A stretch of 60,000 bases of DNA from Diphasiastrum complanatum (GCA_029204225.1 CM055109.1:32498927-32558926); one strand, 5' to 3'; positions 31,251 through 42,529 are shown, counted from the stretch's first letter. The notes: generated from the letters alone by a model not told the origin. Numbers and translations are program-made.

Positions 31251-33756
31251 ATTCGCAGGATATTGGATTGGCTTGATCTGATCAATATAGAATAATTTAC
31301 AACAAAATTTGAAAAGGCGGAGGGTGCGAGTAGATTGGAAACAAATTTGCTAAAATATTGCAAATTTTTGGAGTGTTCCAAGTGCTCATTCCGGTATATA
31401 TATCATGGTTGCAGCAAATTGTGATTCGAGATCTCAAATAGTTAATTTTTTGTTCGTGCACAATATCTAACAAAAATAGGGCCGTTACAGTTAAATAGTA
31501 TTGACAAAAATAGGGTCTTTGTAGTGTTTAATTTATTTCGAAAAACTACCATTAGATCCCCCATAAAATCTCCTACTATTTGATTCCCATATTGAAAAAA
31601 AAAACACCACTTTCCGGGGCAGTGTTTTGAGCCAAAATCCGGGAGCGTGTTCTGGAACTTAGCATGAATCATGGTATATATACAAACACACCATAAATGC
31701 CTGCTGTTTTGAACCGAGAGATTTGTAATGCTTGGTTGCGAAATGTGTTCATACAACGACACGGAAAAAATGTCTGAATTTTTTTATGAAAAGAGTCCCA
31801 AATTGAAGAAGGCTCAAGATCAAATTTTTGCAAATTGACTTCTTTTGGGGTTTTATGGCCTCAAAAATTTATGTTTCGAGTTTGGGCATTTCAATTGCAT
31901 TTGAAACGTACATGTTTCAACATTGTTTGAATCAATATTCATTTGAATGCTACAATGAACGAGCCCCTCCAAAATGCATTTTTGAGTGCTCCTATGAGTT
32001 GTAGGCTAAGATTACCCCTAGAAAGGGCATTGCATTGTGCAAGGGATTTTGTGGATAATCCTCATAATTGTCATCTCAACTCTACATCATTTAAACTTTA
32101 TACTTTTCTTTCTCAACATGCTCACATAATTGTAATTTAAAATTCATGCTACTTATCTACCATTATATATGAAAGTAACCAAAAGTAGTATATGTACAAT
32201 AATGTATAAATATTTTCTTATGTATGATTGGTATTTTTCATGTCCAAATAATCTATTCAAGGCATCCCAATGTCATTCCCTATTTTCCACCAATTCAGAA
32301 AAATCCACAACTTTGTTGTTTGAAACAAATTTTGTCCAATTATTTATTTTGGGTCACGTTCTGAAACAAAACATGTTAGGAATGCCGTTCCAAATTTGAA
32401 ATGCGTTCTGTTTCAAAACGTGTTTCTATGATGTTTATATTTAAGGTATTAGATACTAGAATATGTATATAAAAATTATAATTACTTTATTTTAAGATCT
32501 AATGTTACTAATAGTTTTAACATTTATTTTTTATTGATGTTAAGAAATATCTTTAAAAGAACAAAAATAAAAGTTCGTTCCCTTGTTTTGAAATGAAAAT
32601 ATTCGAAACACTTTTCATTTTAGAACAAGCTTCTATGGTGCAAGTATAATGCATTTTTTCCTTGAAATTTTTTACGGGTTTTGCACCCTCTACTACTGGA
32701 TTGTATTCATCACTATGTCAAGGGATATGCCCCTAAGCTCGCTATAGTTCCAAGCAAAACAACCCTGATACTTGTTCAGGAGTCCTCGCAAGCTATCAAG
32801 TTCTTCTCCCATCACGTCTTCTCCTACAAAGATAAGTCTATCCACTTCATTTGGATGGGACGTTTCTGAAGTGCATAAATGCTATCCCTTCAAGTAGGTC
32901 GAGTACCTACTCCATTGATGTAGGAACAATTTGCAATTGTCAGAACTCAATTTTGATGCCAAATGTAGAAGTTATTGTTGTTCAAGTGATTTACATAGTA
33001 AAAGACTAAAGAGTTGTCATGCAGTGGATCCGCTGCATTTGCATCTGGAATGCTAGCGATCTAGACAACATAACACTGTCTGGATTGCTAAAAACATTTG
33101 CAATTGTTTTGAACCCTCCATCGACAACACGTTTTAAACTTGTTAGAAGCCTTTAAATTCTAATCCTTTAGAATTAAATTTTCAATTCCATTCTTGAGAC
33201 TTCTCAAAAATGTGAGATACTCCCATTTTTCTAAAAAAAAAGAATAAAGAAATTCAGAGACAAAATCAATAAATATGCTCCAATATGCGTTTTGGAACAT
33301 GTCCCGGATTGCGAGTTGCAACTATGCCTGGAACTATTTCCAAAGTGCCAAAGGCCATTGTTTTCTAAGCTTGATTGTAAGTCATTTGTAATTAGTTTTT
33401 CTTTTATTTTAGGAGATTCAATAGAGAATCTTTTTCTAGCTGTGCTTGTTTATTATGCTCCCTTATGTATGTCATGTTTTGTACCAATTTTTTTCGCAAT
33501 TATGAAACTGCTCTTTCTTTGTTGCTTTATCGTGCTTATTTTGGTACAAGAGATTTGTTTGCTTTGATTGTGAGGTTTAGGAATATCAATCTATAATTTT
33601 TTATTTCCATATGTTTTTCTATAAAATGGGTGATGTAGACTTCTGAAAGACAAACATTATTTCTAAAAAGTTTGTGATTGAATTTGTATATGTCGTAAAA
33701 CTTTTGTAGACTCCAATCAACAAATGCTTATGCTTGTTGTTATAATATTTTTGCAG
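31251..33756. other. AT-rich non-coding stretch
   Basis: No ORF with family resemblance, no LTR ends and no RNA gene were seen. If the PEX14 start exon at 33,757 is right, this is intron. Confidence 0.4.
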
Positions 33757-33783
33757 ATAAAACTCTCAGCAAAATGGGTGAAG
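33757..33783 (+). CDS. PEX14: Possible PEX14 start exon (Met-Gly-Glu-Gly)
   Basis: Acceptor 'atatttttgcag' precedes it, and donor 'gtaagcc' follows ATGGGTGAAG (ATG at 33,774). The ten coding bases end in phase 1, exactly what the exon at 46,255 needs (it starts with two bases of a split codon). The joined start would read M-G-E-G-G-N-E. This rests on splice signals and phase only; the intron would be about 12.5 kb. A start exon elsewhere in 33,784-46,254 is possible. Confidence 0.4.
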
Positions 33784-35639
33784 GTAAGCCTCTCTTTGTC
33801 AAGCATGGTATTCACTTTCTCTTTCATTTGAAGGTTCATTTTTATAATTGAAGAACAAGCTATTTTCCTTTTTCTTAAATGCTTTTAAAGAGTACATTGT
33901 GGTTTGCTATTTTGTGGCATTGTGTCGCTTCGTAATAGAAGTTGTGGCATTATGAATCTATGAGTTGCTAGTGATTTGAATCATTGGCAAATCACTTCTA
34001 GGTTACACATGCTTTTTATGATGTTCATGTAGTAGTGATCTGTTGCATGGACTATAGCAAGAACCTTTGGGTCTTGCAATTTAATTCATTTAGGATGTCC
34101 ATAACATTGTTGCAACGAGTTTCAAAATGTATATGGAATGAGTGTTGTAGGATGTTCTAGGGTTTTAGACACTATCTTGATTGGAACATTGCATGTCTAT
34201 TATTGGCTTGGTTTTGGGAGTTAAAGAAACATGCTATTCTAACCACTTTGCTAGAGGAAATATTTTAAAGCCTATCTAACAATGATTTTGGCGTTGACTG
34301 GCATGAGTGTAGTAAGAGATTAATTTGAAATAATATAATTTGAATTCTAAACCTAAGATATATAAAATTGTATAGTTGCATTTTAGATCTGAGATGTACC
34401 ATTGGTTTTTAACATCTCAAATTGTGAACTATTGCTATCCTATGAAAATCTTAGATTTTAGCATATGTTAGAACCAATTTCATATCACACAAGAATAATA
34501 GACCGTAAGATTAATCAATGACATCTTCCAAGCAAGAAGTTGAAAGAACATAAAGCTTTCTTAGTAGTCGATCCTCTACAAGGAAGAGCAATGAGTCTCC
34601 TACAAAGAATTCAAGAATAATCAAATCATAAGGTAATAAATTTGTTTGCTTGGAACGAGGCCATATGAGTTGGCCAACTACATCCAATCTATTTGTGCCC
34701 ACTAGAGGCCCAATAACATGTGTATAAAAATATCACTAGTTCCTATGAAATGGGTCATGTGCCCATAAATTTAATGAAATGCTAAATGATTGTAACTTTG
34801 GATGTAGTGCTCATTTATAACACTCCCCCACTTTAGAAAACTTCTCCCAATGTGAATTCTAAAAGAAAAACATTATCAAAAAAGAAAATATCTAAGATCT
34901 ACTAATTTAGGTACTTAGAAACAAAAGAAACTCAATAGTCAAGGAGGAGCATCTGGTGAAACTTGAAGAATAGTAGATTCTGGTGTAGCAAATGGACCCT
35001 GTGCAACCTGATCAATAGTAGTAGAAAGTGCTTGAGCTGGATCTTGAGGCAAGTATCCATGAGCAAATACATCACTAGGCTTGCCTTCCCACTATACCAA
35101 ATATTTAGTGTCATTGACAATATTGAGCTTGCACACGGCTTGCAGGACAGGAAAAAACTTTGGATCATTGAGTAGATCAGCATCATGTCATTATGCAAAA
35201 AGGACGATGTTGGCAAGGAGTTAGGTTTTTCATGTGAGGGTGATTTTGAACAAAGCCATTGTGTGCAAAGAGTAAGTGCTGGGCACTAATGGCCCTTAAG
35301 GAACTCCGCATACCTTAAGGTGATGATTATTAGCAAGCTCATGTGACCCTCAGTTTGGCAAACAAGCCCTCGAGCATTGGACGGGAAGGGAACCAATGTT
35401 ACTGATATTTTTTTAGTTGCGATGTTTCCTTGAATCACGATTTGATAAGAACTAAAACCATGATCATGACTAGATCGAAATTGGTTGACTTAATTGCATA
35501 ATCGCTTCAAGGGCAGTTTTTTCTGGGTTTTCTTTTAGTACAAAATTACAACATGATTTGGTTAGAGCGTTGATTGAATCAATGCACATGCCTCTTCTAT
35601 ATTTGACCCATGTGAATTATTCTAGTATGTCGGATTGCA
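33784..35639. other. No gene identified; possible decayed element
   Basis: Short ORFs only. On the minus strand near 35,105-35,060 a frame reads 'NDTKYLVWWEGKPSD', faintly like a chromodomain 'YLVKWKG.P'. This is too short to call. Confidence 0.25.
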
Positions 35640-36160
35640 AATTAGGCTAGGTCTATAAATTCTTGAATACAAGCAAGATGGATCTCCTGGCCTTAGTCTC
35701 CTCAATGATGGATCTCAGGGTGAAAATATGATCCGATGTAGTACATCCTGGTTTGAACCCAGCTTGGCCAATTGGTATCCATCGCTGTACTGATCTCTGA
35801 CTGAATAGAACCATAAACTTTGGCAAAGAGGTGGCTAATCATGATGGTACGATAATTGTCAACTTTCATGGGATCACCGCCTTTATGGATAGGAGGGATA
35901 AGGTTTGTAGACCAAGGGGAGGGGAAACCAGATGTGATAGTGTGGTTGAATAGGATAGATAGGAAAGGTGAGAGGATGTCAACGGCATGCTTCAAAAGTT
36001 CAGCCTCTAATTCGTCGATGTCTTTGGCTTTATATAAGTTTAATTGTTTGATGGCCTCTTCTACCATGTCTGGGGAGAACATATCAGAGGTATATGTGGA
36101 TGGGTGTGTGAAGTGGAGGTGCATCAGGTACAGTGTACAACGATGTAGCATGTCACCCAT
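35640..36160 (-). pseudogene. LINE reverse transcriptase fragment
   Basis: The minus strand encodes 'EEAIKQLNLYKAKDIDELEA', 'LSPFLSILFNHTITSGFPSP', 'WSTNLIPPIHKGGDP' and 'DNYRTIMISHLFAKVYGSI'. After a frame change come 'QAGFKPGCTTSDHIFTLRSI' and 'IEETKARRS'. These are ordered RT finger/palm blocks of LINE ORF2. The part with the catalytic motif is missing below 35,640. Confidence 0.85.
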
Positions 36161-36180
36161 GTGCTAAGATCTGTGATCCT

Positions 36181-36640
36181 GTTAGGGAGCCAAGTTCCAA
36201 CTCCCTTGGGTCCCAAACCCAATTGAAACCGAATGTTGACTGGGCCGGTTGACTTGAGTAATGACTCGTGGACCTGCATGGTTGCCACCTGTCATGTTCC
36301 AGGATGTGTGCTAGGGTTTGAGACTCCTTCCTTGGAGGTATACAAGGAGGAGAGGTCTCTCAATCCATTCATTCTATCTACCTAGGAGAAGGTGGATGGA
36401 GAGCACTTGTGCACAACCAGGAGTGCTAGCCTGAGGTTGAGGTAGGAGATGGCCGAAGGCCTTGGCAGTGGTATGGGTCGCTATCAGGGTTGGAGGTCGG
36501 ATCTTGCTTGTTACAGGTCACGGGCCAGGGAACGGAGGGTGGACCTGGATTAGGTCCTACGTCGGGGTGGATCGTGAGTGTTCGGTTTCTATGATGACCG
36601 GCACTTGGTGGTTTAGGGTTTCGAGAGCTCAATGTCGTTG
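36181..36640 (+). mobile_element. Ty3/gypsy LTR copy (same family as 42,952), start truncated
   Basis: It matches the LTR at 42,952-43,371 almost end to end ('cccttgggtcccaaaccca', 'tgttgactgggcc', 'ctcaatccattcattctatc', 'tgatgaccggcacttgg'). It begins within the first bases of the LTR and ends beside the copia piece at 36,655. No gypsy coding sequence adjoins it, so it is a solo or truncated LTR. Confidence 0.85.
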
Positions 36641-36654
36641 GCTGAGCAATAATC

Positions 36655-37051
36655 CTTGAACTCATTCGATATGTATTTGCCGCCGTTGTCGCTCCTAAGA
36701 GCTTTGATCTTCTCGCCTGTCTGCAACTCAGCATTCTTTGTATTTCTTGAAGAACTGGAAGGCTTCAGATTTGTGCTTCAAAAAATATACAGCAGTCCTT
36801 TTGGAATAGTCATCTATGAATGTAATAAAGAATTTTGCACCAAGCAGTGATGGTGTTTGCATTGGGCCACATATATCTGTATGTACAATATCTAGCAGAT
36901 CTTTAGAAGTGTGTTCTTGATTTGACTTAAATGGTCTTCTTGCATGCTTTCCTATGATACAACTTTGGCAAATTGGAGGGTCGACAATTCGATAGTCTAG
37001 ATCAAGAACTGAAGAGCGGTTAGACATGTTACCTATGATTAAGCTGACCAA
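36655..37051 (-). pseudogene. Copia integrase N-terminal half
   Basis: The minus strand has the finger remnant 'CQSCIIGKHARRPF', 'IVHTDICGPMQTPSLLGAKF' (first catalytic Asp), 'FITFIDDYSKRTAVYFLKHK' and, in a second frame, 'ALRSDNGGKYI' (second Asp) at about 36,690. The sequence is cut by the gypsy LTR before the catalytic Glu. Confidence 0.9.
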
Positions 37052-37235
37052 GTCTATAATGCCAAATCAATTCTTTATTGATAGATGCTGAACTGCTTAG
37101 ATCAGTCACAGTATTACAATGACTTAGCCTATAGAGATATCCTTGCCTCTTTCCGAGTGCAAGAACTCTCCTGCTTTTATCAAGAATTTGACAGGAGTTT
37201 GTTTGAAACTCTACCCTATGTCCGAGATCTGTGAT

Positions 37236-38132
37236 TCAACTGACTGACAGTAGATTTGTCGTCAGGTTCGGGACATACAATATATTTGGTACAAGTTCTG
37301 ACACTCCATTCTGAAAATTCATTCTAACAGTACATTCACCTTCAATTCTGTGGGAGCTGTTGTCTCCAAGGTGAACAAATCTCTTGGTGCTGTAGGCCGA
37401 ATAATCGATGAACCATTCTTGATGGCTTGTCATGTGTTGCGTTGCTCTAGAATCGAGGAACCATTCCTCCGATTGTTCGACGTGGTGATGGCTCACCATG
37501 AAGACTTCCTGCTCGTCATCTTCTGAATCTTGGTTCTTCTGCTTTACGTTGGTTGCATGGGCTTGCTGGTCCGGCTGCTTCTTCTCGTCGTTGTTGAACT
37601 TCAAGATTCGACAATCCTGGATTTTGTGATTCGTCCTCTTGCAGTATCTGCAGAATAGCTTCTTCTTGTTCTGAGCAGGTGGTTGATTCTGGGTCTTCTG
37701 TGTCTGCCTCTGATTGTTGTCAGTTTGTCGGACAACTCTCTTCTTCTGTTGCTTCTTGGTGTTCTTCTTTGAGAATAATGCTTGTGAGTTGTTGATGGAG
37801 GACGAAGATGCTCCATTTCTTCTTGTTTCCTCCTGCAGCAACATGATTAAGACTCTGGACAATGTTATATATGAGTTTGTGGTTATTATCATCACCCAGT
37901 TTTCATAAGAGGATGGCAAATTGGTCAATAAGGTCATTACAGCGTCAGAGTCTTCGACTATTGAACCTATTGCTGCCATCTGCTCTAATAGAGTCTTAAA
38001 TTGATTGATGTGATTCTGAACAGAATCACTTTCTGACATTCTGAGTGAGAAAAACTTTCTCCTCAGATGCAGCTTCAAAGTGACATCCCTCACTTCATAT
38101 AATGTACTCAATATGTCCCAAGCCTGTTTCAA
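37236..38132 (-). CDS. Copia gag-protease ORF, protease active site DSG changed to DSR
   Basis: A 298-codon open frame. 'LKLHLRRKFFSLRMSESDSV' and 'QNHINQFKTLLEQMAAIGSI' are UBN2-type gag, like the plus-strand gag at 21,785. 'LFCRYCKRTNHKIQDCRIL' is an intact CX2CX4HX4C knuckle. 'EEWFLDSRATQHMTSHQEWF' is the protease active site, where the Gly of DSGAT is Arg, predicted to abolish cleavage. 'VPNILYVPNLTTNLLSVS' ends the protease. The gag start is truncated against the LTR at about 38,150. Confidence 0.9.
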   Translation of the reverse strand: MKQAWDILSTLYEVRDVTLKLHLRRKFFSLRMSESDSVQNHINQFKTLLEQMAAIGSIVEDSDAVMTLLTNLPSSYENWVMIITTNSYITLSRVLIMLLQEETRRNGASSSSINNSQALFSKKNTKKQQKKRVVRQTDNNQRQTQKTQNQPPAQNKKKLFCRYCKRTNHKIQDCRILKFNNDEKKQPDQQAHATNVKQKNQDSEDDEQEVFMVSHHHVEQSEEWFLDSRATQHMTSHQEWFIDYSAYSTKRFVHLGDNSSHRIEGECTVRMNFQNGVSELVPNILYVPNLTTNLLSVS

Positions 38133-38159
38133 AGCGATTTAGGTGCGGTTATTAGAGGG

Positions 38160-38828
38160 ACAGATCGAACACTGCTATCAGTCATATGAAACGATTTAAT
38201 CTACGAATAAGTTTATCTGCGAGCATGAATCTATTTGACAATAAAATGAAATGAGCATTCAACATACACAATACTTTGTGATAACAGGAAGAAAGAACAA
38301 TACAATTGCGCTTTGAACGACTGATTGATCGCGATGGAAAATAGACGATTCAGCTAATTGAGCAAATGATAAGTTGCTGGATATATACACATGGCTAACT
38401 AATTAAAAGAATGGTTAATCTATAGTTTACAATCAGGTTAAGGCACTACGTGTTGTTGGCAATTGCCATTGGACAATATTTGATTTTGTCCGGTTGTGAT
38501 GTGTGTACTTGTTGATTCGCCGATAGTCAAATTGCGGCCGATTGTTCGAGGAAGACTGAATAAGAGAATCTGCCCAGATGGTCCAGGGAGGATGACCGAC
38601 CAATCGGGTATGGCCGAACAATCGATGATAGCCGAATAAGAGAAGATGGCCAACAGAAGAAGAGGTGGCCGAACTATCGGGTAACACTGTCACCAATTCC
38701 TTTGTATTTTTGCAGGCTGTCAAGAAATAAGTGTATTTCTGCAAAGTATGTGACTGTACAAATATTTACAACAGTTTAATGAATGGATCTAGATTAGCAG
38801 AGATTAGGGATGGAGAGGATAGAAATCC
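38160..38828 (-). mobile_element. Copia 5' LTR, minus strand, with a 'tggccgaacaatcg' array
   Basis: On the minus strand it starts TGTTGGATTTCTATCC at 38,828, has 'gtcacatactttgcagaaat' and 'cttgacagcctgcaaaaata', then an array of related 14-20-bp motifs ('cgattgttcggcc', 'cccgatagttcggcc'; 38,530-38,685) and a TATA-like 'gtgtatatatcc' (about 38,370). It adjoins the gag ORF on the same strand; the PBS is lost in a small deletion near 38,150. Confidence 0.75.
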
Positions 38829-38834
38829 AACAGT

Positions 38835-39130
38835 GGTGAACTTGGAATGTAGGATTTCAAGATTTCTCCTCAGGACAAGATATTGAGAGATTATTCCATT
38901 AGGAATGGGTTACGCTTCCGGAATGGAAAAGTTTGTGTGCCAGAAAATGATGATATTAGGGCCCAAATCCTGCATGAATATAATGACAGCTCGTGTGTAG
39001 GGCACCTGGCTCACAAAGGACACTTGACCTAATAAAAAGGAGGTTTTATTGGCCAAATCTAAAGGGTCAAGTGGAGGCATATGTTGGCAAGTGCTGTAGG
39101 AAAGCCAGAGTCAAGTCATCAAGATCTAGT
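38835..39130 (+). pseudogene. Ty3/gypsy integrase zinc-finger fragment
   Basis: The plus strand reads 'GLRFRNGKVCVPENDDIRAQ', 'ILHEYNDSSCVGHLAH' and, in a second frame, 'TLDLIKRRFYWPNLKGQVEA' ending 'YVGKC'. This is the HHCC finger that starts gypsy integrase. It is bounded on the left by the copia LTR start. Confidence 0.85.
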
Positions 39131-39365
39131 TATCAATCAATCTCCACAAGAAACAAGAGAGAAGAGGTTGGGCGCCCAACCAATGTTGTGTTGAATCGCG
39201 ACTCGTTGAAAGAACCGCGATTCGAAAGTCCTTTTCAAAAAGGTCCGGTTCGAACCATTTTTTTGTTGTTCGAACCGTTTTCAAAAAAATAAACTTGTTA
39301 CCTGTTCGTTGGACGTCCTAATCCTCGTGATAGAGTTTCAGTCCCGAAGGTTCAGAGATTTCCGC

Positions 39366-39368
<3 letters not shown>

Positions 39369-39436
<68 letters not shown>

Positions 39437-39501
39437 CGCGCTCGAGAGAGAGAGATCCAAGACAGTTCTGTGCCCAAGAGAGAGAGAGAGATCCGAGATA
39501 G

Positions 39502-39584
<83 letters not shown>
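39369..39584. repeat. (GA)n microsatellites, two runs
   Basis: Pure GA runs at about 39,369-39,432 and 39,506-39,584 are separated by imperfect GA-rich sequence. Both lie inside the TIR element. Confidence 0.93.
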
Positions 39585-39586
<2 letters not shown>

Positions 39587-39590
39587 GGAG

Positions 39591-39795
39591 TTGTGTGTGT
39601 GTGACTGTTGACATGTGTGTGTGTGTGTGACTGTTGACAAATGTGTTTTTGTGTTTTTGTGTGTCTGTTTGTGTGTGTGTTTGACAAATGTGTGTGTGTG
39701 TTTCATAATGTGTGTTTTTGTGTTTTTGATTCTTGATTATGTGTGTGTGTGTGTGTGTGTGTTTGACAATGTGTGTGTGTGTGTGTGTGTTTTGT
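39591..39795. repeat. GT-rich compound microsatellite
   Basis: Repeated (TG)n runs are interspersed with 'ttgacaa' and 'tttttg'. The Val/Cys-rich ORF across it is an artefact. Confidence 0.92.
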
Positions 39796-40027
39796 CATTT
39801 TCTTGAAATTCGAATCATTGAACATTTGCTAATTTACCACTAACTAACCATGCACATGGTACATTGGAATATGTAATATGTATGTTGTTACATTAATGTT
39901 TAAAAAAAACCCTAAAACCGATTCGCCGGTTCGAACCTAGAGAATTCAATTCTTTCCCGATTCAAACTCGATTCAAACACGGTTCGAAAAGGCGATTCGA
40001 AAGGTACCCTCAAACATTGCGCCCAAC

Positions 40028-40029
<2 letters not shown>

Positions 40030-40081
<52 letters not shown>
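40030..40081. repeat. (GA)n microsatellite, about 52 bp
   Basis: A pure GA run just right of the TIR element, at the inner end of the copia LTR at 40,082-40,334. Confidence 0.93.
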
Positions 40082-40083
<2 letters not shown>

Positions 40084-40334
40084 CAATGCCACCAAACCCT
40101 AAGGTTAACCACTTACTAAATGTAGGGTACCCCCAAAAGTCAAGATAGGGCTCGTATACAAAATTAAACCCCTAAGGATCCACGAGTCAGTACATGACCA
40201 AAATTGGGTCCAACTAAACTTAAGACAAACTTAAGATGGCCTAAATAACTAAATACCCATGGTTACACAAATCTCGACCTTTTGGGTCAAAGTAACCTAT
40301 GGATTAACTTTAGCATAGTCATTTATTTCTAACA
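40082..40334 (-). mobile_element. 3' LTR part of minus-strand copia element
   Basis: On the minus strand the polypurine tract TAAGGAGGG (40,343-40,335) is followed by TGTTAGAAATAAATGAC. The LTR runs leftward to the GA run, where its end is lost. It follows RNase H on the same strand, as expected for a 3' LTR. Confidence 0.75.
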
Positions 40335-40343
40335 CCCTCCTTA
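40335..40343 (-). promoter_or_regulatory. Polypurine tract, minus strand
   Basis: The minus strand reads TAAGGAGGG directly before the LTR start TGTTAG. Confidence 0.8.
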
Positions 40344-40423
40344 AACGACAATGCAAAAACTGAAATCTTCACTATGTAATAAAACCACCACGTGGTATTA
40401 AATTTAAAGCTTTGCATAAAGCT

Positions 40424-41559
40424 TCAATTCAAATCTGACTCTAGGCAACACCAACTCAAGATAAGAGTGGCTGAGGGCTCGCCAAACTTCATGTCAACAA
40501 GTAGTCTTCTCAGCCATAAACACTCCGTTGTGGCTGAAAATATCGCTCTATATTCTGCCTCACTAGAAGAAGTAGCAACAGTGGGCTGCTTTTTACTTGA
40601 CAAAGAAATTGCAGAATTTCCATAGAAAAAGCAATGTCCAATTGTAGAGCGTCTAGTGTCTTGATCTCCACCCCAATCCGAGTCACAAAAACCAACCAAA
40701 CATGCATCATCACAAGCAGGAGAAAAACCAGTCCATGACTTCTTGTTCCTTGAAGATATCGAAAGATGCTCTTCAACTCTTTCCAATGTGATGTCATCGG
40801 GGCATGCATGAATTGACTCATGAGTGAGACACTATAAGAAATGTCCGGTCTTGAATTATGTAGGTAAATGAGACAACCAATAGCTTGACAATATAAAGTA
40901 CTATCAAATGGTTCACCATCACCTTGACTACTTAATTTCAGGCCTGTCTCAATAGGTGTAGCAACTGGCTTGCAATCTTCCATCTTGAACCGCTTCAAAA
41001 TCTGCCGAATGTAGCGTTCTTGAGAGATGAAAATTCCAGCCCCTTCTTGTACAAATTCAACACCAAGATAAAAGTGCAATAGGCCTAAATCTGAGGTTTC
41101 AAAAACCATACCAAGATCAAGTATTACGGCATCAATCGCCTTGTACCTTTCAATGGTACCATCTGCCTTATACTTGATTTTGTATACCCATTTAGAACCA
41201 ATTGCCTTCTTCCCATGAGGAAGATCAACAAGAAGCCAAATCTGGTTCTTCATAAGTGAGTCATACTCATCTTGCATCGCATCCTCCCAAAATTTTACTC
41301 CCTTGGCCTGCTCATAAAAATCAGGTTCTTCCGCAATATCTCCATGAGATGTAAGAGCAAAATCTGAAAAATCAGCATAGTCCACTGATTTTGTAGAGGC
41401 ATGTGTCTTTCCATCATAAAATGAACTTACTTTACTGTCCCGCAAAGTCGACAACAGCCACCATGGGACTCTTTTGGGCTGTCCAACAGCCATGTCTCTT
41501 CTTGCAATTTGCTGTCCAAGGTCCTCCGACACCGCACTTGGCTGTCCAAGATCTTCCAA
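40424..41559 (-). pseudogene. Copia RT-RNase H with the RT catalytic core deleted in frame
   Basis: The minus strand reads 'FWEDAMQDEYDSLMKNQIWL' and 'GSKWVYKIKYKADGTIERYK', then jumps in frame to 'SDLGLLHFYLGVEFVQEGAG', 'FISQERYIRQILKRFKMEDC' and 'LIYLHNSRPDISYSVSLMSQ'. Everything between RYKA and SDLG, roughly 150 residues including the Y-V-D-D motif, is missing without loss of frame. RNase H follows in another frame: 'CDSDWGGDQDTRRSTIGHCF' and 'VATSSSEAEYRAIFSATTEC'. The pre-RT linker (41,440-41,580) repeats a short DLGQ-type motif. Confidence 0.9.
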
Positions 41560-41635
41560 AACTGGTCCTTGTTGTCCAACAGTTCCTACAGGTTGATTTT
41601 GAGAAGAATGGGTGGTTCTTGACGAACATTAGGCT

Positions 41636-42520
41636 CTAACTTGATGAGGTGTTGGGCAGGTCGAAACTGGTTGATTGCTGCCCCTTATCTCCAGCAATAG
41701 AAGATGGTACCAAATCTGGAAAAGCTTTAACATTCACACTATGTGGGCTGTCCTTCTTCAAGATATGAGTTGGGGCTACATCTAATGAATTCTTTTCATC
41801 AAAATGCACATCACGACTAACAATAATCTTGTTAGTGCTCAAATTGAACAGCCTATAGCCTTTGCTCTCACTACTATAGCCAACAAAAATGCATTTAACT
41901 CCTTTATCCTAAAGCTTTGTACAAAGTTTATCCGGAACAAAAGCATAAGCCGTACAACGAAAAATGTGAAAGTGAGAGATTGTAGGCTTCTTTCCATACC
42001 AAACTTCATAAGGAGTTAATACTTTCAATGCTTTAGTAGGACAACGATTGCTTATGTATGCTGCCGTTATAACCGCTTCAGCCCAAAACTTGTGAGGCAG
42101 CCCCTTTGCTTTGAGCATGCAACGGGCCATCTCCATAAGTGTGTGATTATTTTGCTCGGCAACACCATTTTGTTGAGGCGTATAGGGAGTTGTCATTTGA
42201 TGTAGAATTTCCTTTTCTCGAAGAAATGCACCGAACGTATTCTTAATGTATTCCCCTCCTCGATTGGTGCATAGGGTCTTCAAAGAATGCCCAATGATTT
42301 TCTACCATTGCTAGAAAATTTGTGAAACGTTGAAAAACTTCCGATTTAGCCTTCATAGGATAGATCCATGTAAAACGGGAAAAGTCATCAATAAAAGTCA
42401 CAAAATAGACGCATTTCCAATGGATTTGTGCCTCATTGGACCGCAAACATCACTATGAACCAAATCAAATTTATCAAGAACCCTTACAGTTCCATCAATT
42501 GAAAAGGTTTCCTTTGAAAC
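41636..42520 (-). pseudogene. Copia integrase, second catalytic Asp replaced by Asn
   Basis: The minus strand has 'DLVHSDVCGPM' (42,465; first Asp), 'YFVTFIDDFSRFTWIYPMKA', 'KTLCTNRGGEYIKNTF' (the usual D of RSDRGGEF is N), 'TPQQNGVAEQNNHTLMEMAR' (Glu kept), 'FWAEAVITAAYISNRCPTKA' and the C-terminal 'NKIIVSRDVHFDEKNSLDV'. One frameshift lies near 42,270. The left neighbour is RT; the right side is joined to gypsy at about 42,530. Confidence 0.9.
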
Positions 42521-42529
42521 TTTCCAAGT

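Larger units (their letters stand above)
39182..40018. mobile_element. Non-coding TIR element, about 837 bp, with 10-bp target duplication
   Basis: The identical 10-mer GCGCCCAACC lies directly before (39,172-39,181) and after (40,019-40,028). The ends are short inverted repeats: AATGTTGTG on the left, and AATGTTTGAG on the reverse complement of the right end. Subterminal 'cgattcgaaag' and 'ggttcgaacc' occur near both ends. It has no transposase; the interior is GA and GT microsatellite. A TSD of 9-11 bp suggests a Mutator-like MITE. Confidence 0.7.

Noticed and set aside
30600-31260. Regularly spaced repeats considered as a CRISPR array
   Set aside because: Units are about 165 bp, contiguous and degenerate in plant nuclear DNA; no short repeats with unique spacers.
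34932-35216. Chromodomain-like minus-strand frame
   Set aside because: Only about 15 residues resemble a chromodomain and the aromatic cage cannot be judged.
36426-36734. Minus-strand ORF also seen at 43,120-43,413
   Set aside because: It recurs only because both lie in copies of the same gypsy LTR on the opposite strand; no domain support.
39309-39611. Arg-Glu repeat ORF and its reverse-strand Leu-Ser versions
   Set aside because: Artefacts of GA repeats inside a TIR element.
39615-39806. Val/Cys-rich ORF
   Set aside because: Translation of GT repeats.
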